NCBI RefSeq assembly: GCF_011067135.1
Contig: NZ_JAAMOW010000006.1
Location: forward strand, 124,001-188,000
DNA: 64,000 nt
Direction of reading: 5' to 3'
Origin: Solimonas terrae
GTDB lineage: Bacteria > Pseudomonadota > Gammaproteobacteria > Nevskiales > Nevskiaceae
This document shows, piece by piece, positions 27,810 through 35,631 of the stretch (position 1 is its first letter; each line of letters opens with the position of its first letter). The notes beneath the pieces are model-generated. The model searched no databases and was not told where the DNA came from. It saw nothing but the letters and a program-made list of their open reading frames with translations. Made by a program: the position numbers and the translations under genes.

Positions 27810-28766
27810 ATGAACAGCCAGAGCCGGCACCTTGTCGACCCGGAACTGTGGAGCCTTCTGGACACCCTGCCCGACATTTCATTCGGGGCAGAAGTCCTCG
27901 GTGCGCTGCGCGAAGCGCCGACGCCGGCGTACCCGATGGATACCACGGCCGTGTCGGTCGACGTCCGCTCGTCGATCGAGCATGCACCCGGTACCGGGGA
28001 CGCGCCGCCGGTGGCGGTCCGCATACATCGGCCGATGGCGGTGGAGCGTCCCGTGGGCTGCCTGTTCCACATTCACGGTGGTGGCTTTGTGCGCGGCAAC
28101 TCGGAGGCGCACGTCGAACAGCATCGCATGCTGGCAGCGACGCTCGGCTGCGTGGTCGTGTCGGTCGATTACCGCCTCGCGCCGGAAACCGCGTTCCCCG
28201 GCAATCTCGACGACTGCTTGGCGGCGCTGTCGTGGGTCTTCCGCGATGCCGAGGCATTGTCCGTCGATCCGGCGCGCATCGGTGTGGCCGGCGAAAGCGC
28301 CGGCGGCGGTCTGGCGGCCTGCCTGTGTCTGGCGGCGCGCGATCGCGGCGAGATCCGGCCGGCCTTCCTGCACATGATGTATCCCATGCTTGACGATCGC
28401 ACCTGTGTCGAAGCCGAACCCAACCGTTATGCCGGTGACTACGTCTGGAACCGCACCAGCAACCGCTTCGGCTGGTCGTCGCTGCTCGGCGCCCCACCCG
28501 GAGCGGATGGCATCTCGCAATACGCCGCCGCCGCGCGGGCAGACGATCTGGCTGGCCTGCCGCCGACCTTCATCTGCACTGGATCGCTGGACCTGTTCGT
28601 CGACGAGAACCTGGAATTCTCCAGGCGACTCATGCGTGCCGGCGTGCCAACCGAGCTTCACGTCTTCGCCGGCGCCGTACACGGCTTCGACTACCATCCG
28701 ACCGCGAAGATTTCCGCCGCCGCACGCCGCGCAAGTCTGGCGGCGCTCGGGGCGTTTCTGGCCTAG
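27810..28766 (+). CDS. Cytoplasmic alpha/beta hydrolase, HSL family
   Basis: The 318-residue protein starts at ATG 27810 with GGAG 8 bases upstream. It has HGGG at 89-92, the nucleophile Ser163 in GESAGGG, TGSLDLFVDEN carrying the acid, and AVHGFDY carrying the histidine. No signal peptide is visible, so unlike its three paralogues here it is probably cytoplasmic. It is a lone rightward gene, divergent from the acyl-CoA ligase operon. It may remove an ester group from an internal intermediate. Confidence 0.9.
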   Translation: MNSQSRHLVDPELWSLLDTLPDISFGAEVLGALREAPTPAYPMDTTAVSVDVRSSIEHAPGTGDAPPVAVRIHRPMAVERPVGCLFHIHGGGFVRGNSEAHVEQHRMLAATLGCVVVSVDYRLAPETAFPGNLDDCLAALSWVFRDAEALSVDPARIGVAGESAGGGLAACLCLAARDRGEIRPAFLHMMYPMLDDRTCVEAEPNRYAGDYVWNRTSNRFGWSSLLGAPPGADGISQYAAAARADDLAGLPPTFICTGSLDLFVDENLEFSRRLMRAGVPTELHVFAGAVHGFDYHPTAKISAAARRASLAALGAFLA

Positions 28767-28914
28767 AACCGAGCGGCAGTGGGGTATACCCGGCCATCCC
28801 GGTAGGGACGAAGACGGCACCTGGCGCGCCAGTTTTGTGATCCTGGCGTCGGAACACATGTGAACGGCGGCCGCCCTGATCCATCAAGACAATCGGGTGT
28901 GTCTTGGCGTAGAT

Positions 28915-28962
28915 CTCAGACGCTTCTTATTGGAGCTGGACGCATACTATTGTTCCTTTTCA
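28915..28962 (-). repeat. Solitary Tn7-like right end (older insertion)
   Basis: Two abutting 21-base repeats (28915-28935 and 28936-28956) are followed by CTTTTCA ending at 28962. Read on the minus strand they run TGAAAAG, GAACAATAGTATGCGTC, then a related copy with CAATAAGAAGCGTC. The outer repeat and terminus are identical to the right end at 48762-48788 and point the same way. It marks the end of an element that would extend leftward, into or through the catabolic cluster. The stretch 28767-28914 shows no gene. Confidence 0.6.
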
Positions 28963-28966
28963 AGGC
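28936..28966. repeat. 31-bp direct repeat, left copy
   Basis: This 31-base stretch begins CTGGACGCATACTATTGTTC and ends CAAGGC. It is identical to 48762-48792 in the same orientation, and the two copies bracket a 19.8-kb island. I read it as the outer part of a Tn7-like right end plus the flank AGGC. Confidence 0.85.
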
Positions 28967-29064
28967 TGACTCCGAACAATAAAATCCGTCGATAGCGACA
29001 GCGCAACTCATTGAAAATATTAGCCTCGACATTATCGACAGTTTTTGCAAAATCTGTCGAAGAT
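28967..29064 (+). repeat. Left end of the Tn7-like element
   Basis: From TGACTCC the sequence runs GAACAATAAAATCCGTCGA (28974-28992), matching the right-end repeat at about 15 of 21 positions. A second copy of the core, AAAATCTGTCGA, lies at 29049-29060 against AAAATCCGTCGA at 28981-28992. Several ATCGAC/TTCGAC steps lie between and after them. The stretch up to 29426 has no convincing gene. Confidence 0.5.
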
Positions 29065-29426
29065 TTCGACGAAAATCGACGTGCTAGCCCTCTACCGCCA
29101 GCCGTCGTCCCTGACAAACCAGCCAGACCGCACGACATGCCGAATCAGGCACACGGCGTTGCGCGCTTGACGCTGGTCGAACATTCCCCTTGCATAGAAG
29201 TCGACAGCATGTAGCGAAGCACGACAACCGCTCAGCCTCTCGAAGGCGTGCCGTCACGCATAATTCATCAGCTTCCGTTCCCACTATGTTTTTGGGCGCG
29301 GGTCACGCGTAACTTCCGTACCAGCCGCGCGCTGCTGCATACCGACAGAGACCCACGATGCTCTGTACGCCCAGATAGATGCCGGCGAAAGTGCACTGCG
29401 GTATTGACACTCACTTGTCGCTATAG

Positions 29427-29542
29427 CCGACAACTGCTATCGTATTCACGGAATTTAATGATTCCAAAAAGTTGTCGGTTAATTCCGGCGACGCACACTA
29501 CGAGAGTAGACCACAGCCACCGTCAGGTGGCTGTTTTCTTTT
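29427..29542 (+). ncRNA. Candidate structured small RNA ending in a rho-independent terminator
   Basis: CCGACAAC (29427-29434) pairs with GTTGTCGG (29471-29478), enclosing a small hairpin GGAAT-TTAATG-ATTCC. After about 35 bases comes a textbook terminator: ACAGCCACC (29513-29521), loop GTCA, GGTGGCTGT (29526-29534) and TTTCTTTT. TTGACA at 29404 resembles a -35 box, but no -10 box is correctly spaced. No open frame of coding quality covers it. It may instead be a terminator that shields the transposon interior from outside transcription. Confidence 0.4.
29513..29542 (+). terminator. Rho-independent terminator near the left transposon end
   Basis: A perfect 9-bp stem ACAGCCACC/GGTGGCTGT with loop GTCA is followed directly by TTTCTTTT. 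There is no gene immediately upstream on this strand, so it ends either a small RNA or read-through from outside the element. Confidence 0.75.
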
Positions 29543-29711
29543 GGGGGCCAGCCAGGTGACTGATCCGACTTGGCGCAGCAAACGAAGTCTAGTCGATAGA
29601 CTTTGCCTTCGATCGCATTGCCTCTGGTCGCGCGCTCAAGTGCCTGGCCATTGCCGAGCATGTCAATAAGATAGTAAGCGCGACCTAAGGTATCGTCACG
29701 CGCAAAGCGTC

Positions 29712-30317
29712 GTAAGCGTCTGCCGCGGTCACCTTGAAGCCGGATTGACGCTTAATTAGCCCGTTTTGTCTGGCGACCGTCAGCGATGCGGCAGCAGCTC
29801 ACCGATGCGGCGATTGAGAAGGGCCGGCAGACGCGTGAGCACGTCCGTGAACAAAGCGTGCGGATCATGGCCGTTGGCCTAGGCGGCTGCGATCATGCAC
29901 ATGATCGCAGCCGCGCGCCGGCCGGCCGATTTGGAGCCGGCAAACAGCCGGTTCTTGCGGCCGAGCGCAATCGGCCAGATCGCGCTTTCGATCGGATTGT
30001 TGTCAGTCGGGTAACGGCCGTCGTCGAGATAGCGGGTCAATGCCGCCCAGCGCCGCGGGGTGTAATCGATAGCCTTCGTCAAATCCCTCTGGCGAAGGGT
30101 GGACTGTTGCAGATGAATCAACCAGTCCTTGAAGGTCGCCAGGTGCGGCGCGGCGTGTTGTTGGCGCCAAGCCTGTTTGGCTTGTACATCCAAAGCGCTG
30201 ATGGCGTCCTCGATGCGGTACAGTGCACCGATCCCGGTGATGGCTTCCATCTCGCCGTTCTCCTCGTCTGTGGGTGAGAACAGCGCAACTCGGAAGGTGT
30301 CTACGACAGACGCTTAC
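29712..30317. mobile_element. Internally deleted IS66-family element
   Basis: Terminal inverted repeats of 24 bases begin GTAAGCGTCTG (29712-29735, and complementary at 30294-30317) and agree at 20 of 24 positions. They enclose only 606 bases, against about 2.5 kb for a complete IS66, and contain the 3' part of the transposase gene. No 8-base target duplication is visible (AAAGCGTC versus GATATACG), so the flanks have been rearranged or the element has drifted. Confidence 0.75.
29780..30250 (-). pseudogene. IS66 TnpC transposase fragment with an in-frame stop
   Basis: Only the C-terminal region of the DDE transposase remains. YLDDGRYPTDNNPIESAIWP and GRKNRLFAGSKSAGRRAAAI are diagnostic of IS66 TnpC. 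A TAG at 29879 interrupts the frame. The same frame then continues ANGHDPHALFTDVLTRLPAL and ends in ELLPHR, the normal IS66 C-terminus, with a stop at 29780. The first several hundred codons are missing, so the protein cannot transpose anything. Confidence 0.85.
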
Positions 30318-30435
30318 GATATACGCGCCCTATGAATGTTCGTTGTGAATTCGAGACATCCGGCGCAATGCTTTTCGGTTATTTCGCCCTACGGCTCCGG
30401 CGGGCGCAATCCCGTCAGCTCGACCCGATCGCGGG

Positions 30436-30648
30436 CTACGAGTCCCTATTAAGATACGAGCGAAATAATCGATAAATAGCGAACACCCCGGCCAAATACA
30501 CAATCCACCCAAAAATCGTGATCGGCGACAGCCACACCGTAGTTGCTTCTAGGACCCTCACGCCTGATCTCGCGCAAGCGTTTAGAAGCAGCCACCAGAC
30601 GACGAATGATGTCACCGCCGCCGCAAGCAAAGTAGTTAACGTCCTCAT
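30436..30648 (-). CDS. Small two-helix membrane protein downstream of the RHS gene
   Basis: The 70-residue protein begins MRTLTTLLAAA at ATG 30648. Two hydrophobic segments (about 3-24 and 42-62) and a short basic tail are visible; no family was recognised. It starts 14 bases after the RHS stop on the same strand, the usual place of an immunity gene for a polymorphic toxin. An immunity role is only an inference from position. The longer frame to 30768 runs inside the RHS gene and is unlikely. Confidence 0.5.
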   Translation of the reverse strand: MRTLTTLLAAAVTSFVVWWLLLNACARSGVRVLEATTVWLSPITIFGWIVYLAGVFAIYRLFRSYLNRDS

Positions 30649-30662
30649 AGAATAGCTCAGGG

Positions 30663-33600
30663 CTAGTGATTGGTCGCTGGAGAATTTGGCGTTCCGTTGC
30701 CTAGCGGAATTCCCAACGGATTCACACTCGGATATCGGATGGGTGAAACGCCGCACTGGCTGTAGCACTGCTTGTGATAGTTGTCGATTGTCGAATCTGT
30801 TGGCGCGGTGTAGCAGTTCTTTCCAGAACTATCACAAAACGTCCCAACTTTACTTGGGTCTTTGCGCGCATTCTGGTCCGAATCGATCAAGCAACTTCTA
30901 ACGTTGTCCACTTTATCCTGCGGCACCCCCCACAGCAACGGGCTGGCGTATGGGTAGTTGCACATCATGGGAGCCGTGTAGCAGTAGTAACTCGACTGAC
31001 CGTGGCTCGCTGAGCAGGCTTGGCTGTAATATGCGCATTGTGTTGCTAGACCTTCTGGGTCCACGAAGCTCAGCGGATTGCCCTGGACATAGGCATAAGT
31101 GTTGATTCCGCCCTGCAGGCCGATCGGATCTGATTCGATATATCGACCTAGGGCTGGATCATAGTCCCGCGCGCCGTTATGGAATAGTCCGGATTCAGAA
31201 TCATAGTATTGGCCCGGATATCGAAGATTCCAGGTAAATTTGAAGAGCTGACCATTCGGCCGTTCATTTGGCGCACCACCGCCGAAGGGAACGGGGTCCC
31301 AGGCCCAGACTGCCTTCTTATTCGCATCGTCAATCTGCCGCGTCGCGTTGCGCCAGTCTGCATGGATGGCATAGACAAGATTGCCCACGGACAAGACCAC
31401 GGGCATGTCACCCAGATAGATAACCTCGGCGATGATCGTTCCTGAGCCGTTGTACTCAGCGATGAAATGACCTTCGCTGTCGTAGACGTAGTGGCTCGTG
31501 CTTCCGTCCAGCACCTTCTCCACACGCTCTCCCAGGCCATCGTATTTGTAACTGGCACTGTGGCTGCTTGAAGTAAAGGCCGACAACCGGCCGCCGGCAT
31601 CGTAGGTATACGCGCTTGACCCAGAGCTCGACGCGCTGCGACTGCCGTTGCTGTCGTAGGCGTAGCTGAGCCCCACACTTTCAATCACGGCCTGGCCAAC
31701 TCGGTTGCTGTTCGATTCAACCGTAAAATTCGTTGTTATGCCTGCAACCGTCTGTTGATCGCGGTTTCCGTTCGCATCGTACGAATAGGCAAAGTTACCA
31801 AGTGGATCGGTATAGCCCGTGACGCGATCCAATGCGTCATAGTCCAGCGTGTGCGAGTCCGTCAGTACCGAAAGGTTCCCGAGTGAATAGCCGGTGATTC
31901 GCGAACCGGCGTCGTACGTAATCGACGAATCGACCGGATCTGATGTGATGCGTCCATCCAAATCATAGCTGCGCCCAGTGGTTTCTCCGTTGGCGTGCGT
32001 CCAGGTTTTCGGGCCTCCGAACGGTTGGTATGCAATATTGCTGACAACAGTTTTTGTCGTTGATCCGCTCTTGAGCGACAGGCCAGTTATCTGCCCTTGG
32101 CTCCACCCGTAAAGAACGACCTTCCCGGACGGGAGCGTCATCGAAACCAACTGTCCCGTCACCGCATCGTAGCTCCAGCTCATGCTCGACGAAAAACTGC
32201 CGAGGACAAGCGATTTCTTGACGACGCGGCCGTGCTCGTCGTAGGCGAAGTCGAGCGTAGACCCACTCAAGCTGTCGACGACACGCGTCAGATGACCGAT
32301 CCCCAGCCCGTGCGCGGAATCATGCAGATCCCACGTCAAGCTTACGGTACTGCCGTCAGCACGTGTGACCAGCACGAGACGATTCAGAGCGTCGTACTGA
32401 TAGTTCGTGAGTTGGCCCTTGGCATCCTGGCGTTGCAGCACATTGCCGGCGCTGTCGATCTGCCCCTGCGTTGTGATTCCGGTGTCCGGACTATTGATCT
32501 GGCCGACACTGCCGAACGCATCACGCGCGTAGCTCGTATTCAAGCTGCGCGGATCGCTGATTCCGGTGATCTGGTCCAGGGCATTCAACGCATACGCGGT
32601 ATCGTTCTGGCTCGGATCAGTCACCCGATTCAGTCGATTCAGCGCGTCGTACCAGTTGGTCGTTTGATGCGAAAGCGGATCGCTGACGGTCTTTCGATTT
32701 CCGTTGGCGTCATACCCGAGAACCGTGGTTTCCCCGCTGTATGCACCAATGTCCTTCCACAGCCGATTCAGCGCGTCAAAGAGCTGCTGGTGGGTTTGTA
32801 CCAACACACCGCCGGCATCATGCACGTCCGTCTGCACGGCATTTCCCATGCTGTCCAGGGTGTAGTTGATGTGGTTGCCGAGCTGATCGCTGATCTGAGT
32901 AACGTGATGCGCGGAATCGTAGATGTAGCTGATCGCGCTGCCGTTAGGGAAGCTGATAGTCTTCAGATCGCCGGTCGGCCAATATGCAAGACTTGTCGTT
33001 TCAGAGGCTACCTGGATCGATTTAAGCCAGCCCCTTGGCCAGTAGGTCAGTTGTGTCACGACCCCGTTGGGATCGGTAACCATGGTCGGCCGGGCACCGT
33101 CGTCGTAGCTGTTGAAGGTCGTGACGTGCCCAAGCGCATCGGTGAGAGCGTGTAGCTGACCCGACTTGCCGTCGCCGGCTACGATCGGATAATAGCTGCG
33201 CGTCGTGACGTCGGCGACATCAGTGCGCGGACCATCGGTGATTTGCGCCTCACCGAAAGACGTGTAGTTTGAATACGTCGAGGTACGGCCGGCCCCTGTA
33301 GCCGTATCCGTTACGGCCTTGCTCACCAGATTGCCGTCCGAATCGTACTCGTAAGTCGTACTGCGACCAGGTTCGTTGATGATGTGCGGCAGTCGGAAAT
33401 TCGCGTCCCAGATCGTGGTGATTTCGCGCTGCTGAGGCGTGCCGAATGCCTCGATTCGGCTGGTCTGAAGTTGCCGGTCGTAGTCCCAGTCATACTTCGT
33501 AACGTTGCCGTTGAAGTCCGTGCTTTGGGTCATCAGGCCGTACTGGCCCAGGGTACGACTCTTGATTCCGGGCCCACACTCCTGGCACGGCTTGTCCACG

Positions 33601-35105
33601 GCCTTCAACACGAATCCGCTGGCGCCGGTGTCTTGATAGGTCAGCGTACGCTGAGTGCCTTTTGGATCGGTGACGACGATGCTCTCATCGCTCGCATAAT
33701 CGAAAAGGTAGTGCGGCGGCGTCGATCCAGACTGTGATCCGAGCTGAACGCTCGTTACTCGTCCTTGCGCGTCGTATGTCCAGGCCCGATACAGATCGCC
33801 ATTTTGGTCGTAATAGGCGGTCGGCTTATCAGGGTTTTGGGAATCTGCGTAGACGTATTTTGCCGCGGCGCCATCAGGTGACGTGAAAGTTTCGTTCATT
33901 ACGCCATCGACAAAGGTAATGGCGTCCGAGTAGTCACCGCCACCACCGGGGTACGTAGCTGTCGTGGTCCAGCTATTTAACGTGTTGGTCTGTGAATCAA
34001 TGTCGATCTCGCTATCGAATAACATCTCATGGCCAGCGCCGTCTTCGACCTTGGTCAGCGTCAGGAGTGACGCGCCGTCGGGGCTCGGGGCCCACGAATA
34101 GTGGAGACTTCGCCCGTTCTGGGCGCGATATAGAATCATTGCGCCACGGTCGTCGAATTTCTCCACCGAGCCATCGATCGCGCTCAAGATATAAGTGGCG
34201 CCGTCACTATCGGGCGCAGCCAAATGTTCAAATGTGGAGCTAATGTTCGCAGGAGCGATCCACTGTGCCGTTCCGCCGCTAAAGTCAGGTGCGCCGAATG
34301 TCACGACGCCGCCATCTGGCCAGCACACATCCCATTCGACCCAATCCAGATGTCGACCTGGACCTCGCGCTGCGCACAGCCTCGGAAGCGTCGGCAAGGG
34401 CCACGCCAGATATCCTGTTGCCTGCATGATATTTGGCTGAAATGACGATGACCCGAGTGGAAGGTCGACGTCGGCCACAGCGGACTCGTCGCCGTTGTTT
34501 TGCCTGACGCATTTTGTACAGTCGGTTCCCGGAGTTTCAGGAAGCACAGTTAACTCAATGTGATGCTTCTCAGCCACGCAGTCGCCGTTTGCCGGGGCGA
34601 AGGTCACCGTCACAGTCGATGTCGCCCCTGCCTGTGCATCGGGTCCAGCAAAAAAATCGACGTGGCCGACACCATCTGGCACCGGAATCGGATTCTGGTC
34701 TACCGTGTAGTGGACGCCCGGCGGAAGACCACCATCTACAACGACGGACACTGGGCCACAGGTACCGCCATCCGATATTCCAATTGTGCCTCGCGAGTTA
34801 AAGGCGTCCGTATTTATCGGAATTCCATAGGCTTCATTTACTTCGTGGAGCCCCGATTTTGCGGTCGTTCTGCGTACCGCCGTTGACGCTATTGATCCTG
34901 CGTGCGGGTCGGATACTCGCGTGCCGATCAGTTCCGGCATTGGCTGTACATACTTGCCTAGCGAGGTAGCGGCAATTAATACGCCAATCGACTGATCGGA
35001 ACGTTTCTCCACCTTGGAGACATCATTATCGGTTTGCGAACAACCCGAAGCAGCAATAAAAAGCAAGGCGGTAAGCAGCCGACAGGCTTCGCGAGCGGTC
35101 AACAT
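30663..35105 (-). CDS. RHS-repeat lipoprotein with variable Cys-rich C-terminus
   Basis: The protein has about 1480 residues from ATG 35105 (GAGG 9 bases upstream; the ATG at 35114 is an alternative). A lipoprotein signal ends IAASGC. An extracellular-type N-terminal region of about 330 residues is followed by many YD/RHS repeats of the type YDANGNR and YDALNRL, forming a shell. The RHS core ends in GRYIESDPIGLQGGINTYAY and VDPEGL. The last 126 residues are unlike the core, contain nine cysteines and resemble no toxin I recognise. RHS proteins often deliver such tips as toxins to neighbouring cells. Neither a secretion partner nor VgrG/PAAR is in the window. Confidence 0.88.
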   Translation of the reverse strand: MLTAREACRLLTALLFIAASGCSQTDNDVSKVEKRSDQSIGVLIAATSLGKYVQPMPELIGTRVSDPHAGSIASTAVRRTTAKSGLHEVNEAYGIPINTDAFNSRGTIGISDGGTCGPVSVVVDGGLPPGVHYTVDQNPIPVPDGVGHVDFFAGPDAQAGATSTVTVTFAPANGDCVAEKHHIELTVLPETPGTDCTKCVRQNNGDESAVADVDLPLGSSSFQPNIMQATGYLAWPLPTLPRLCAARGPGRHLDWVEWDVCWPDGGVVTFGAPDFSGGTAQWIAPANISSTFEHLAAPDSDGATYILSAIDGSVEKFDDRGAMILYRAQNGRSLHYSWAPSPDGASLLTLTKVEDGAGHEMLFDSEIDIDSQTNTLNSWTTTATYPGGGGDYSDAITFVDGVMNETFTSPDGAAAKYVYADSQNPDKPTAYYDQNGDLYRAWTYDAQGRVTSVQLGSQSGSTPPHYLFDYASDESIVVTDPKGTQRTLTYQDTGASGFVLKAVDKPCQECGPGIKSRTLGQYGLMTQSTDFNGNVTKYDWDYDRQLQTSRIEAFGTPQQREITTIWDANFRLPHIINEPGRSTTYEYDSDGNLVSKAVTDTATGAGRTSTYSNYTSFGEAQITDGPRTDVADVTTRSYYPIVAGDGKSGQLHALTDALGHVTTFNSYDDGARPTMVTDPNGVVTQLTYWPRGWLKSIQVASETTSLAYWPTGDLKTISFPNGSAISYIYDSAHHVTQISDQLGNHINYTLDSMGNAVQTDVHDAGGVLVQTHQQLFDALNRLWKDIGAYSGETTVLGYDANGNRKTVSDPLSHQTTNWYDALNRLNRVTDPSQNDTAYALNALDQITGISDPRSLNTSYARDAFGSVGQINSPDTGITTQGQIDSAGNVLQRQDAKGQLTNYQYDALNRLVLVTRADGSTVSLTWDLHDSAHGLGIGHLTRVVDSLSGSTLDFAYDEHGRVVKKSLVLGSFSSSMSWSYDAVTGQLVSMTLPSGKVVLYGWSQGQITGLSLKSGSTTKTVVSNIAYQPFGGPKTWTHANGETTGRSYDLDGRITSDPVDSSITYDAGSRITGYSLGNLSVLTDSHTLDYDALDRVTGYTDPLGNFAYSYDANGNRDQQTVAGITTNFTVESNSNRVGQAVIESVGLSYAYDSNGSRSASSSGSSAYTYDAGGRLSAFTSSSHSASYKYDGLGERVEKVLDGSTSHYVYDSEGHFIAEYNGSGTIIAEVIYLGDMPVVLSVGNLVYAIHADWRNATRQIDDANKKAVWAWDPVPFGGGAPNERPNGQLFKFTWNLRYPGQYYDSESGLFHNGARDYDPALGRYIESDPIGLQGGINTYAYVQGNPLSFVDPEGLATQCAYYSQACSASHGQSSYYCYTAPMMCNYPYASPLLWGVPQDKVDNVRSCLIDSDQNARKDPSKVGTFCDSSGKNCYTAPTDSTIDNYHKQCYSQCGVSPIRYPSVNPLGIPLGNGTPNSPATNH

Positions 35106-35631
35106 GCGGATCATCCTCAGATCAGGTGCCGCATTGTCATGACTCGTCGAATGCAGTGTGTCCGGAAGCGGACAAAAGGCGGGTAAGCGTCTGACGGCCG
35201 GCTCAGTAGCTCCCCTGGGACCTTGCCGTCGAATCAGGAGGGGGTCAGCTTTCAACGAGCGGAGAGAACATTATCTACGTCAGCTTCTTACAGGCGCCAT
35301 CTCTGCTCACAAGAGGCCGAACAAAACAGCCCGCACTAATCAACCTCGCACGGGCATCAACACTTAATCGCTATTCAGCTTCTCCAACAAGAAGAAGCGC
35401 TGCCATCCCGATCCCCTTTGTGATCTATGTCACGCTGAACCGAGCCTTTATCCAGGCTATTCGACTGGCTCTTAAGCATCTATGACATGGTCTCGTTTGC
35501 GCTTAGCAACGAGCAATTGCCGGGCGCGGCCCTGTAGACCTGAAATACTAGAGTCCCCGCGGGGTGAGTGCCGACGATGGGTCTACTTGCACTGAGGCCG
35601 TGAGCGGCGCTCGGGCAGATCGGAGAGGGAT
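35106..35631. other. 526-base gap with an isolated IS66-type end
   Basis: No convincing gene is visible between the divergent RHS and MazG-like genes. GTAAGCGTCTGACGGCC at 35183-35199 matches the IS66 terminal repeat at 29712 (GTAAGCGTCTGCCG) and faces right, but no transposase follows. The promoters of both flanking genes must lie here; I could not define them. Confidence 0.4.

Noticed and set aside
28797-28806. CCCGGTAGGG as a sixth regulator site
   Set aside because: Only one half-site matches and it lies after a gene end, not before a transcription unit.
29427-29542. Retron or CRISPR-associated RNA
   Set aside because: No reverse transcriptase, cas gene or repeat-spacer array occurs in the window.
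29248-29559. 103-residue rightward frame in the left transposon end
   Set aside because: No ribosome site, irregular composition, and it runs through a terminator hairpin.
32097-33155. 352-residue rightward open frame within the RHS gene
   Set aside because: It is antisense to continuous YD repeats; composition reflects the repeats only.
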